Source: Nocardiopsis trehalosi NBRC 14201 (GTDB taxonomy: Bacteria > Actinomycetota > Actinomycetes > Streptosporangiales > Streptosporangiaceae). Taken from it: a DNA stretch of 62,301 nt. The position numbers were made by a program, and so were the translations under genes. The stretch lies in NCBI RefSeq assembly GCF_001552555.1, contig NZ_BCRK01000011.1:1-62301 (forward strand), given 5' to 3'. The notes under the pieces are model-generated. The model ran no database searches and was not told where the DNA came from. It saw nothing but the letters and a program-made list of their open reading frames with translations. The stretch's first letter is position 1, and the number at the start of each line of letters is the position of its first letter. Positions 24,555-33,195 of the stretch are shown piece after piece.

Positions 24555-25753
24555 GCGCCCCGACCCGCGTCCTGGTCGTCGGCGCCTCCGCCGCCGGGCT
24601 CGCCACCGCCGAGGCCCTGCGCCGCAAGGGGTACGGGGGCGCGCTGACCCTCCTCGGCGCCGAACCGCACGCCCCCTACGACCGGCCCCCGCTGTCCAAG
24701 CAGGTGCTCCGCGGCGACTGGGAGCCGGGCCGGTCCCGGCTGCGGGCGCCCGAGGCCCTGGCCGCGCTGGACGCCGACCTCCTGCTCGGCGATCCGGCGG
24801 TGGCCCTCTCCCCGGCCGACCGCGCCGTCCGCACCGCGTCGGGCCGCGAGCTGGGGGCCGACGTCGTGGTGGTCGCCACCGGGGTGCGCCCGCGGACGCT
24901 GCCGGGGCAGGCCGGGCTGGCCGGGGCGCACGTGCTGCGCACCCTGGACGACGCTCTGGCGCTGCGCGCCGACCTGCTCGCGGCCCGCCGGGTCGTCGTC
25001 GTGGGCGACGGGGTGCTCGGCGCGGAGGCCGCCGCCACCGCGCGCGCCCTGGGCCGGGCGGTGACCCTGGTCGGCCCGCAGCGGGCGCCACTGGAGGCCC
25101 GGCTCGGACCGGTGCCGGCCGCCCTGCTGGCCCGACTGCACGCGGAGCAGGGCGTCGACCTGCGGCCGGGCGCCGCCGTGCGCGGCCTGGCCGGCCGGGG
25201 CGGGCGGGTGACCGGGGTCCGGCTCGCCTCCGGCGAGGAGCTGCCGGCCGACACCGTCGTGGTGGCGGTCGGCTCCGCACCGGCGACGGAGTGGCTGGCC
25301 GGCAGCGGGCTGCGGGTCGATGACGGGCTGGTGTGCGACTCCCGCTGCCGGGCCGCCGAGGGCGTCTACGCCGCCGGCGACGTGGCCCGCTGGCACCACG
25401 AGGGCCTGGGCGGGCTGCTGCGCCTGGAGAACCGGACCAACGCCACCGAGCAGGCGGCCGCCGTCGCCGGCAACGTCCTCGGCGCGGACCGGCCGTACAC
25501 GCCCGTGCCCTTCCTGTGGACGGACCAGTTCGCCACCAAGGTGCAGGTGTACGGCGTCCCGGCGCCCGAGGACGTCCTGACGGTGGTCGAGGGCGACCCC
25601 GCCGGCGGCCGGTTCGTCGCGCTCTACCACCGCGACGGCACCGCCACCGGCGTCCTCGGCTGGAACATGCCCAAGCAGGCGCGGGCGCACCGCCGCGAGG
25701 TCGCCGACGCCCTCTCCTCCCCCTCGCCCTCCCCCGCACCCGCCGACCGCTGA
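24551..25753 (+). CDS. NAD(P)H-dependent ferredoxin reductase (FAD)
   Basis: A 400-aa flavoprotein with an FAD motif VVGASAAGLATAEALRR, the signature APYDRPPLSKQVL, an NAD(P) motif VVVGDGVLGAEAAATARALG near residue 155 and the FAD-contact GVYAAGDVARW. It resembles the reductases of Rieske and P450 systems. Overlap with the ferredoxin gene (ATGA) and the following P450 gene make a complete electron chain in one operon. It is related to, but distinct from, the reductase at 43.1 kb. Confidence 0.88.
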   Translation: MSAPTRVLVVGASAAGLATAEALRRKGYGGALTLLGAEPHAPYDRPPLSKQVLRGDWEPGRSRLRAPEALAALDADLLLGDPAVALSPADRAVRTASGRELGADVVVVATGVRPRTLPGQAGLAGAHVLRTLDDALALRADLLAARRVVVVGDGVLGAEAAATARALGRAVTLVGPQRAPLEARLGPVPAALLARLHAEQGVDLRPGAAVRGLAGRGGRVTGVRLASGEELPADTVVVAVGSAPATEWLAGSGLRVDDGLVCDSRCRAAEGVYAAGDVARWHHEGLGGLLRLENRTNATEQAAAVAGNVLGADRPYTPVPFLWTDQFATKVQVYGVPAPEDVLTVVEGDPAGGRFVALYHRDGTATGVLGWNMPKQARAHRREVADALSSPSPSPAPADR

Positions 25754-25779
25754 CCGCTGACCGGACCCTGGAGGAACGC

Positions 25780-27036
25780 ATGACCCCGACCGCACCGTCC
25801 GCGGACGCGCCCGAGTACCCGATGCCCCGCGCCGCCGGCTGCCCGTTCGACCCGCCGCCCGCCCTGCGGGAGCGGCAGGCCGAGGGCCCGCTCACCCGGG
25901 TCCGGCTGTGGAACGGCGACACGCCCTGGCTGGTGACCCGGTACGCCGAGCAGCGGGCGCTGCTCGGCGACCCCCGGGTCAGCGCCGACGCCACCCGCCC
26001 CGGGTACCCGCTGCCGGCGCCGGTGGCGCCCGCCCCGGCCGGACCGGCCCCGGGCGCCGGCGCGGCGCCGCCGCGCCCCGGCGGCCTCGGCTTCATCCTG
26101 ATGGACGACCCCGAGCACGCGCGGCAGCGGCGGATGGTGACGGCGTCGTTCGCCGTCCGCCGCATCGAGGCGCTGCGGCCCGCGGTGCAGCGCATCGTCG
26201 ACGACCGGATCGACGCCCTGCTGGCCGGCCCGAAGCCCGTGGACCTGGTGGAGGCGTTCGCGCTGCCGGTCCCCTCGCTGGTGATCTGCGAACTCCTCGG
26301 CGTGCCCTACGCCGACCACGACTTCTTCCAGGAGCACAGCCGGACCGTCATCCGGCGCGGGGCCACCCCCGAGGAGCGCGGCGCGGCGATCGGCGCGCTG
26401 CGCGACTACCTGGACGGCCTGGTGGGCGACCGGCTCGCCGACCCGGGGCCGGACCTGCTCTCCGGCCTGGCCGAGCGGGTGCGCAACGGGGAGCTGGCCC
26501 GCGAGGACGCCGCGCAGATCGGTGTGCTGCTGCTGATCGCCGGGCACGAGACGACGGCGAACATGATCGCGCTGGGCACGCTGGCGCTGCTGGAGCACCC
26601 CGACCAGCTCGCCCGGCTGCGCGACGGCGCCGATCCGGCGTTCGTCGCGTCGGCGGTGGAGGAGCTGCTGCGCTACCTGCACATCACGCACAACGGGCGG
26701 CGGCGGGTGGCGCTGGAGGACATCGAGATCGGCGGGGAGGTGATCCGCGCGGGCGAGGGCCTGATTATGGCGAACGACATCGGCAACCGCGACCCGGCCG
26801 CCTTCCCCGACCCCGACCGGCTGGACCTCGGGCGCGACGCCCGCCACCACGTGGCGTTCGGGTTCGGCGTGCACCAGTGCCTCGGCCAGTCGCTGGCGCG
26901 GGTGGAGCTGCAGGCGGTCTACGGGACGCTCTACCGGCGTATCCCGACACTGCGCCGGGCCGTTCCGCTGGAGGCCGTCCCGTTCAAGCACGACGGCTCG
27001 GTCTACGGCGTCTACGAGCTGCCGGTCACCTGGTGA
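25780..27036 (+). CDS. cytochrome P450 (CYP105-like)
   Basis: A 418-aa soluble P450. It has the helix-I motif LIAGHETTAN, the ExxR in VEELLRYL and the heme loop FGFGVHQCLGQSLAR (Cys ligand residue 367). The region MDDPEHARQRRMVTASFAVR and PSLVICELLGVPYADHDFF resemble CYP105. A Pro/Ala/Gly-rich insertion (about residues 77-105) before the MDDPEH motif is unusually long. It should mono-oxygenate an unknown small molecule using the ferredoxin and reductase just upstream. GGAGG precedes the ATG. Confidence 0.92.
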   Translation: MTPTAPSADAPEYPMPRAAGCPFDPPPALRERQAEGPLTRVRLWNGDTPWLVTRYAEQRALLGDPRVSADATRPGYPLPAPVAPAPAGPAPGAGAAPPRPGGLGFILMDDPEHARQRRMVTASFAVRRIEALRPAVQRIVDDRIDALLAGPKPVDLVEAFALPVPSLVICELLGVPYADHDFFQEHSRTVIRRGATPEERGAAIGALRDYLDGLVGDRLADPGPDLLSGLAERVRNGELAREDAAQIGVLLLIAGHETTANMIALGTLALLEHPDQLARLRDGADPAFVASAVEELLRYLHITHNGRRRVALEDIEIGGEVIRAGEGLIMANDIGNRDPAAFPDPDRLDLGRDARHHVAFGFGVHQCLGQSLARVELQAVYGTLYRRIPTLRRAVPLEAVPFKHDGSVYGVYELPVTW

Positions 27037-27079
27037 CACGTCCCGGCGGCCGCGGATCCGGCCGCCGGGGGCGTACCGG

Positions 27080-28321
27080 TCAGAGGCGGACGGGGAGGAG
27101 GGTGAGGCTGCGGGTGGCCTTGTCGCGGGTGCGGCGCCGCGGGGTTCCGGCGAGGTGGATGCCGGGGAAGGTGCGCAGGACGCGGCTGAACACGACCTCG
27201 CCTTCGAGGCGGGCGAGCATGGCGCCGATGCAGTGGTGCGGGCCGTGCAGGAACGACAGGTGGCGGGCCGCGTTGGGCCGCCCCGGGCGGAAGGTGTCGG
27301 GGTCGGTGAACACGCGCGGGTCGCGGTTGGCCGCCGGCAGGATCTGGTAGACGGCCTGGCCGGCGTCGATGCGGGTCCGGCCGATGACGACGGGCCGGGT
27401 GGTGACCCGCAGGTCGAAGTGGACGGGCGGCTCGAACCGGAGGGCCTCCTCGACGGCGGCCGCCATGCCTCCGGCGGCGGCGATGCGGGCGGTCTCCTCG
27501 GGGTCGCGCAGCAGCAGTTCGAGCCCGTTGCCGAGCAGGCCGGCGGTGGTGTCGACCCCGGCGGCGAACAGCAGCATGAGCTGGGCCAGGGTGTCGCGGT
27601 CGTCGACGGGTGCGCCGTCGTCGTCGGTGAGGTGGGCGACGGCGGAGATGAGGTCGTCCCGCGGATCGCCGCGCCGCAGGCGGAGGGTCTCGGCGAGCGC
27701 GTCGATGAGGGCGCCCTGCCCGAGGACGGCGCGCTCCTGCTCGGCGCCGGAGATGCTGATGTCGAGGGTGGCGCCCATGTCGCGGGACCAGACGCGCCAC
27801 TGGGCGAGGTCGGCGTCGGTGTCGATCGGCACGCCGAGGATGCCGGCGATGACGGCGACCGGCACCAGCGCGGCGATCTCCGCGATGAAGTCGACCTCCT
27901 GGCCGGGTTCGAGGCGGCCCAGCCGCTCGTCGACGATCCGCTCGACGAGCACCCGCCAGCGCGGGATGGCGGGCGTGGTGAAGAACGGGGACAGGATGCG
28001 GCGCAGCCGGGTGTGGACGGGCGGGTCGCTGAACATGAACTGCCGGCTGGCGACGTCGACGCTGGCGGCCTGCCGGGGGTCGCCGGGGTCGTGCCCGGCG
28101 GCGGGGCTGATCCAGAAGTGGTCCGACGAGAACAGGCTGGTGTCGCGGCACATCCCCTTGACGTCGTCGTAGCGGGTGACGAAGTAGCCCTGCATGGCGT
28201 CGGCCCAGTGGACGCCGTCGCCGGCCTCGCGCAGGGCCGCATAGGAGGGGTGGGGGTCGTCGTCGGCGGGGTCCAGCAGGCGGGCCAGCGCCTGCGCGGG
28301 TTCGGTGAGGGTCTCGGACAC
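27080..28321 (-). CDS. cytochrome P450, second copy
   Basis: A 413-aa P450 with helix-I FAAGVDTTAG, ExxR in VEEALRFEPP and heme loop FLHGPHHCIGAMLARLEG (Cys about residue 364). It is not a close copy of the other P450. The GTG at 28321 is preferred because GAAGGGA lies 8 bp upstream; a GTG at 28342 would add seven residues. The gene is convergent with the first P450 and divergent from a methyltransferase gene. It may borrow the ferredoxin/reductase pair encoded 2.5 kb away. The substrate is unknown. Confidence 0.9.
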   Translation of the reverse strand: MSETLTEPAQALARLLDPADDDPHPSYAALREAGDGVHWADAMQGYFVTRYDDVKGMCRDTSLFSSDHFWISPAAGHDPGDPRQAASVDVASRQFMFSDPPVHTRLRRILSPFFTTPAIPRWRVLVERIVDERLGRLEPGQEVDFIAEIAALVPVAVIAGILGVPIDTDADLAQWRVWSRDMGATLDISISGAEQERAVLGQGALIDALAETLRLRRGDPRDDLISAVAHLTDDDGAPVDDRDTLAQLMLLFAAGVDTTAGLLGNGLELLLRDPEETARIAAAGGMAAAVEEALRFEPPVHFDLRVTTRPVVIGRTRIDAGQAVYQILPAANRDPRVFTDPDTFRPGRPNAARHLSFLHGPHHCIGAMLARLEGEVVFSRVLRTFPGIHLAGTPRRRTRDKATRSLTLLPVRL

Positions 28322-28732
28322 GCGGTCGATCCCTTCGATCACAGGGTGCGGCGGGACGTCTGGTGGTCGCTCCGGTGAGGCCGGAGGTCCCCGTGCTACC
28401 TGAGTGCCGATTGTGCCGATGATTTCGTTCTGAGCGCAATGGCGGACAAGAGGCTTAATGCCCTTAATGCGGCTCGATGGGCTCCTTCGTGCGACCCCAC
28501 CCCGACCGGCCGCGGGGATCGGCATGGGGCCCGGCCGCCCCCTCACCGGAGGGGACCGCAGTGACATCAGGGGCGTTTGACCCACATGTGGCGACATTCA
28601 CCATTGATGCGGGTGATAACAGAGAGATGAAAGGGTATGTCCGCTTAATCTTCCCTCTGCGGAACGCCGGACCGCGGCCCGCTCAACGCGGACCGATCTT
28701 CCCCCTGTCCCCTTGTCTCCGGGAGTCCACCC
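28322..28732. promoter_or_regulatory. divergent promoter region between P450 and methyltransferase
   Basis: 411 bp without a gene and clearly richer in A+T than the surroundings, especially 28400-28470 and 28560-28660. It contains a direct repeat CTTAATGC at 28454 and 28463, a related CTTAATC near 28645, and an inverted repeat TTCACC ... GGGTGA near 28597-28615. These are candidate operators. AT content suggests promoters in both directions. Confidence 0.5.
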
Positions 28733-29425
28733 ATGTCGTCCCCCACGTCCGCCGACCGCCCCACCTCGCGTATCTACAAGCGCGAGCGGCTCTCCGCCTA
28801 CGACCGCTGGGTCTGGGGCTTCAGCTTCCAGCCCTGGGCGTGGGGCCCGCGCGCCGACCGGGTCGTGGAGTTCTACCGCACCCACCTCTCCCGCGACCAC
28901 CTCGACGTCGGCGTCGGCACGGGGCTGCTGCTGGACCGGGCGGGCATGCCCGAGGGCCACGAGCGCCTGCACCTGCTCGACGCCAACCAGGGTCCGCTGG
29001 AGGAGACGGCCCAACGGCTCGCCCGGTTCTCCCCCACGATCACCCGCGCCGACGCGCTCGCCCCGTGGACGGAGCTGGAGCCGGGCACGTTCGCCTCGGT
29101 GGGCTGCATGAACGTCGTGCACTGCCTGCCCGACCCCGAGGGGCGGGGCATCGAGGCCAAGACCGCGCTGCTGGACTCGGTGGCGCGGGTGCTGCGGCCG
29201 GGCGGCCGGTTCTTCGGCGCCACGCTCCTGGACCGCGGGATCGCGGGCAAGTGGCGGCGGCCGATCGCGCCGCTGATGATGGCGGCCTACAACCGCCTGG
29301 CGTGGTTCTCCAACCGCGCCGACACCGCCGAGGACCTGGAGCGGGCCCTCGCCGCGCGCTTCGACGACGTCCACGTCTGGACGGAGGGCAGCCTGGCCCT
29401 CTGGTACGCCACGGCGCGGTCCTGA
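28733..29425 (+). CDS. class I SAM-dependent methyltransferase
   Basis: A 230-aa methyltransferase. SAM motif I is LDVGVGTGLLLDRA near residue 57, an acidic residue follows in LHLLDANQGPLE, and ARVLRPGGRFFGATLL is the usual post-motif. The N-terminus (YDRWVWGFSFQPWAWGPR) is Trp-rich and may form a substrate lid. It lies between a P450 and a flavin monooxygenase gene, so it probably tailors the same small molecule. The ATG at 28733 gives the full Rossmann fold. Substrate unknown. Confidence 0.82.
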   Translation: MSSPTSADRPTSRIYKRERLSAYDRWVWGFSFQPWAWGPRADRVVEFYRTHLSRDHLDVGVGTGLLLDRAGMPEGHERLHLLDANQGPLEETAQRLARFSPTITRADALAPWTELEPGTFASVGCMNVVHCLPDPEGRGIEAKTALLDSVARVLRPGGRFFGATLLDRGIAGKWRRPIAPLMMAAYNRLAWFSNRADTAEDLERALAARFDDVHVWTEGSLALWYATARS

Positions 29426-29479
29426 GCCGGAGGGCGCGCGGGGGCGGCGGCGGTGCCGTGGCCGCCCCCGCGCCCGCCC

Positions 29480-30769
29480 TCAGGCCAGGCCGGCGCGGGC
29501 CTTCGCCGCGGCGATGCGCCCCAGGCACTCGGTCTCGTCGAGCATCCACATCAGCTCGGTGGGCTTGCACACCCCGGTGATCCACATGTCCTGGATCTCG
29601 GGGAGGGTGAGCACGGCCTCCATGAGGGCGGGGAAGTGCGGCGGCCGGTTGGACTCGTCCCAGAAGTTCACCACGAACACGTCGGTGAACATGGCCGCGA
29701 ACCGTCCCCACTCGTTCCAGAACGAGGTGAACGCCTCGCGCCCCCAGTCGGCGGTGAACGGCCGATCGCCGTGGGCGCGGATGGCGTCGAAGTAGGTCTG
29801 CGCGCACCGGGCGGAGTTGGTGTGCAGCTGCCCGGAGACCGGGTCGACCGTGATGACCGCGTCCGCCATGCCCAGCACCATGCCGCCCTCGGGCAGCTCG
29901 GCGACGGGCTGCCGGACCTGCGGCTTGATCTCCTCCATGATGACCGCGTTCGGGTCGACCAGGTAGGAGTCGGCGCAGCGCTCGGCGACGTCCGGCGCGT
30001 ACTGGGCGAGCCTGCCCATCAGCACGTCCAGCCGCTTCTGCGCCGCGTCGGGGTCGCCCGGGCGGGGGCGCTCGTGGTCCTCCCAGGCCAGGCCCTCGCC
30101 GATCTCGCCCTTGGCGAAGATCGTGGTGGCCGGACCGTACACGGTGAGCTGGGGAACGATGAAGATGTTGCCCCCGCCGGGGACGGACACGACCTCCAGG
30201 CCGCGTTCGCGCACCGCCGGGTCGGGGTTGGGCTCGACCCCGAACAGGCTGGCCTGGGTGATCCGGCCGGCGTGGGCGCCGCCGGAGCGCGAAGCGTCGT
30301 AGTCGAAGAGGCCACCGAGTTCGCCGGAGCCCACCGCGATGACGACCAGGTCGAACATGCGCGTGAAGAACCGCAGGTCGGAGTAGGAGCAGCCCTGGAC
30401 GACGACCTTGCCGCCCTGGTCCTCGAACGCCTCCAGCCAGTCGGCCATCTTCAGCCGGCTCTCGACGGCCAGGCTGGTGCCGCCCGCGTTCACGCCGCCG
30501 AACTCCATCGCCGGCATGCCGGGGGCGCGCAGGGAGAAGTGGATGCCCCGGGCGGTGGGGGCGGCCTCCCACTGGCCGAAGAACAGGCCAGCGTCACGCT
30601 CCATCGCCAGTACCTCGGGGAAGGTCATGGCGAGGACCCCGGTCGGGCCGCGGCGGATCTCCGGTGAGGTCCTGCCGGTCATGACGGTCACGTCGTAGCC
30701 GCCGCGGAGCAGCTTGTGGGCCAGGGTCAGCCCGCTGTAGCCCGCGCCGACGATCAGGATCTTGCGCAT
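29480..30769 (-). CDS. styrene monooxygenase-like FAD monooxygenase (StyA type)
   Basis: A 429-aa flavoprotein. The FAD motif ILIVGAGYSGLTLAHKLL begins at residue 4 and is followed by VTVMTGRTSPEIRRGP, like StyA/SmoA and IndA proteins. Later stretches (VVIAVGSGELGGLF, GMADAVITVDPVSGQ) hold the second FAD contact. Family members epoxidise aryl alkenes or indole using FADH2 supplied by a separate flavin reductase (StyB). No reductase gene is nearby. AGGAG precedes the ATG. Convergent with the methyltransferase gene, it may belong to the same pathway as the two P450s. Confidence 0.78.
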   Translation of the reverse strand: MRKILIVGAGYSGLTLAHKLLRGGYDVTVMTGRTSPEIRRGPTGVLAMTFPEVLAMERDAGLFFGQWEAAPTARGIHFSLRAPGMPAMEFGGVNAGGTSLAVESRLKMADWLEAFEDQGGKVVVQGCSYSDLRFFTRMFDLVVIAVGSGELGGLFDYDASRSGGAHAGRITQASLFGVEPNPDPAVRERGLEVVSVPGGGNIFIVPQLTVYGPATTIFAKGEIGEGLAWEDHERPRPGDPDAAQKRLDVLMGRLAQYAPDVAERCADSYLVDPNAVIMEEIKPQVRQPVAELPEGGMVLGMADAVITVDPVSGQLHTNSARCAQTYFDAIRAHGDRPFTADWGREAFTSFWNEWGRFAAMFTDVFVVNFWDESNRPPHFPALMEAVLTLPEIQDMWITGVCKPTELMWMLDETECLGRIAAAKARAGLA

Positions 30770-31067
30770 CGCGTCTCCTCGCTGGGTGCGGCGTGTCCGC
30801 GCCGGGGTGTCCGCATACCCGCGGGCGAGAGCCCGGTGTGAGATCCGCGCCGCGGTCTGGGGGGAGCAGGCCGGCTGGGGGCCCGGCGCACCCCGGACGG
30901 GGCCGCAGCCGGGACGGCCTGTTGATCACCGCCCATATAGTCCCATACCCGAACGGGTGGCCCGGCTGTGCCGACGTTTCGGGCGCCGAGGGGGGTGCCG
31001 GGCGCCGGAGCGCTCGGCACCCGGCCCGGTGCGCGGCCACCGCGGAAGGCGCGGGGCGCGGTCCGGG
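30770..31067. promoter_or_regulatory. upstream region of the StyA-like gene with CCCATA repeats
   Basis: 298 bp, mostly featureless, but 30921-30950 is AT-rich. It holds two CCCATA copies exactly 10 bp apart (30932 and 30942), a helically phased direct repeat. Read on the minus strand this stretch offers TATATG as a possible -10. It is a candidate promoter/operator for the flavin monooxygenase gene. Confidence 0.45.
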
Positions 31068-31481
31068 TCAGCCGGTCACGGTCACGGTCACGGGGTCGGA
31101 GCAGCCCAGCGACGGCGACAGCAGCAGGCTCACGGTGACCTCCGGGGTGCCGGCCGGGTCGGCGACGGAGAACGCGCAGACCGCCCCCGTCCCGGTGAGC
31201 GGGTACCAGAACCAGGTCTCGCCCACGGTCGCGCGGTCGACCTGCGTCCACCCGCCCGCCTCGGTGCGGTAGGCGACGAGTTCGACCTTGGCCTCCAGGT
31301 CGCCGACCCGGTGGGCGGTGAGGGTGACCCGCAGGTCGGTGCCGAACTCGGCGGCGGTGACCAGGTGGGACTCCGCGGCGTCCGCCGCCGCGGGGGCGGC
31401 GAGGACGGGCAGCAGGGCGGTGGCCGCCGCCGCGGCGAGCGCGGCGCGGCCGGCGGTGCGGACGGGGGTCGGGACGGGCAT
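31068..31481 (-). CDS. secreted protein of unknown function
   Basis: A 137-aa protein with a clear signal peptide: basic start, hydrophobic ALAAAAATALLPVLAAP, and a likely AxA cleavage after about residue 34. The mature part (about 100 aa) is Thr/Val-rich, probably a beta-sandwich, with two cysteines (VCAFSV, LGCSD) that could pair. GAGGAG precedes the ATG at 31481. Family not recognised. It is upstream of the StyA-like gene on the same strand, with a long gap and no evident functional link. Confidence 0.75.
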   Translation of the reverse strand: MPVPTPVRTAGRAALAAAAATALLPVLAAPAAADAAESHLVTAAEFGTDLRVTLTAHRVGDLEAKVELVAYRTEAGGWTQVDRATVGETWFWYPLTGTGAVCAFSVADPAGTPEVTVSLLLSPSLGCSDPVTVTVTG

Positions 31482-31602
31482 GGCGTCTCCTCTGCGTCGA
31501 CCGCCCGGGGGTGACCCGCGTCACCCCGGCGGTTGCCCGTGAGACGCCGGGCGGGGCCGCCGGGTTGTCGGCCGCCCCGGCCGGTCCCGGACCGGCCGGG
31601 CC

Positions 31603-33021
31603 TCAGGACCCGATACCGAGCCCGAACACCTCCAGGACGCTGTACACGCCGAGGACCGCGATGGCGGCGCTGCTGAGCACCAGGGCGCCGGTGAGCCAGG
31701 GGTTGCGCCGGAACCGCGGGTCGACCTCGGTGGAGCGCAGCCGCCACACGGCGATCACCACGGCGAGCAGGAAGATCCCGCCCGCGATTCCGCCGATCTG
31801 CACCATGAGCACCGGCGACTGGATGAACAGGAACGACGCGGCCCACAGCGGCTGGAAGACCCAGGTGAGGATGCGGATGGTCCGGCGGCGGACGGCGACG
31901 TCGGACCAGTCGATGACGCCGAGCAGGCCCAGCGTGTTGGTCCACAGCCGCGGGACGCTGGCGGTGGACCCGATGTTGGTGGACCACAGCACGGCGACCG
32001 CGCCGATGAGGAAGACGTACTCGGCCCACGGCCCCATGGTGTCGGTGTACATCCGGGCCAGGGTGGTGATCATGGCGTTGCCCTCGGGGACGAGCCCCTG
32101 CGGGTGCAGCACGGACGCCCCGATGATGTAGAACGCGAGCGTGCACAGGGTGCACACCAGCCACGACACCAGGACGTCCAGGCGCATGACGCGCAGCCAG
32201 CCCTCGGCGCGGCGGGCGCGCTCCTCGGTGCCGTCGTCGGGGCCGGTCCAGCGGGCGTAGCCCTTCTCCAGGCACCAGTAGGTGTAGGTGGTCATCTCGT
32301 CCGCGCCGACCCCGGTCATGCCGAACATGGCGACCGCGATGCCGATGGTGCCCGCCGGGATGGCGAAGCTCAGCCCGGTGGCGAGGTCGGCCGAACCGTA
32401 GCCGAACTCGGTGAGCGGCAGCCCGAGGGCCAGGCCGACCGTTGCGAGGGTGAACACGCCGACGGACACCGCGGCGAGGCGTTCGACGATGCTGTAGCGG
32501 CTGCTCTGCAGCAGCAGGATGGTGGTCACGACGACGATCCCGGTCCACACCGCCAGCGACGGGAAGGACAGGGGCTCGCCGTAGATCGGCCAGAGGATGG
32601 ACAGCGCCGCCGCGACGCCGCCGATGATGCCGCCGCGCTGGAGCATCTTGGCGAAGTCCATGCCGATCCACAGCCAGTTGATCCAGCCGACGCGGCCGAC
32701 GCGCGGCCCCACCTGGCTGAACCCCTGGAGGGCGGGCTTGCCGGTGAGGATGGTCCACCGCGCCAGCTCCATCTGGATCCACACCTTGATCGCGGTGCTG
32801 GCGATGACGAGCCACAGCAGGACGAACCCGGCGCGGGCGCCCAGCGAGGTGGTGACGATCAGCTCGCCGGAGCCGACGACCGCCGCGGACAGGATGAGGC
32901 CCGGCCCGAGGTGGCGGAGCCGCCCGGTGAAGGTGCGCGGGGCCTCGCGGGCGTCCTCGGGGCGCAGCGCGTAGGGGTCGGGGACGGCCGCTGCCGCCCC
33001 CTGGGGGGAGGTGGTGCTCAT
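31603..33021 (-). CDS. Nramp-fold transporter lacking the metal-binding motifs
   Basis: A 472-aa, 11- or 12-helix protein with overall Nramp (SLC11) resemblance: the GPGLILSAAVVGSGELI start of helix 1 and the GTIGIAVAMFGMTGVGAD of helix 6. In true Mn/Fe transporters these places carry DPGN and MPH; here they read GSGE and GMTG, so the metal ligands are gone. It sits in a hydroxyacid/aldolase catabolic cluster, so an organic-acid substrate is more likely than a metal. It is probably the last gene of the minus-strand cluster that begins near 36.1 kb. Confidence 0.8.
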   Translation of the reverse strand: MSTTSPQGAAAAVPDPYALRPEDAREAPRTFTGRLRHLGPGLILSAAVVGSGELIVTTSLGARAGFVLLWLVIASTAIKVWIQMELARWTILTGKPALQGFSQVGPRVGRVGWINWLWIGMDFAKMLQRGGIIGGVAAALSILWPIYGEPLSFPSLAVWTGIVVVTTILLLQSSRYSIVERLAAVSVGVFTLATVGLALGLPLTEFGYGSADLATGLSFAIPAGTIGIAVAMFGMTGVGADEMTTYTYWCLEKGYARWTGPDDGTEERARRAEGWLRVMRLDVLVSWLVCTLCTLAFYIIGASVLHPQGLVPEGNAMITTLARMYTDTMGPWAEYVFLIGAVAVLWSTNIGSTASVPRLWTNTLGLLGVIDWSDVAVRRRTIRILTWVFQPLWAASFLFIQSPVLMVQIGGIAGGIFLLAVVIAVWRLRSTEVDPRFRRNPWLTGALVLSSAAIAVLGVYSVLEVFGLGIGS

Positions 33022-33127
33022 GATGGGGTTCTTTCGGTCGGGCGGGACCGCCGTCGGGCGGAGGGAGGGTGGGTGGGCCGGGGCCGGGGGCCGGTCGGCG
33101 GTACGCGCGACCGCCCGCGCGGCGCCT

Positions 33128-33183
33128 CGGCGGCGTCGCGGGTGCGGGTGCGGGTGCGGGTGCGGCGGCGTCGCGGGTGCGGG
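33128..33183. repeat. hexamer microsatellite flanked by 21-bp direct repeats
   Basis: Four exact GGTGCG units (33141-33164) lie between two copies of a 21-bp sequence that starts CGGCGGCGTCGCGGG (33128 and 33163). The tract is in the gap between the transporter and dehydrogenase genes. It is prone to slippage and could change spacing to the transporter's promoter. Confidence 0.7.
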
Positions 33184-33195
33184 GCGGGGGCGCGG

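Noticed and set aside
31603-33021. Ordinary Mn/Fe Nramp transporter
   Set aside because: Both metal-site motifs are replaced and the neighbours are organic-acid enzymes, so the default family label would mislead.
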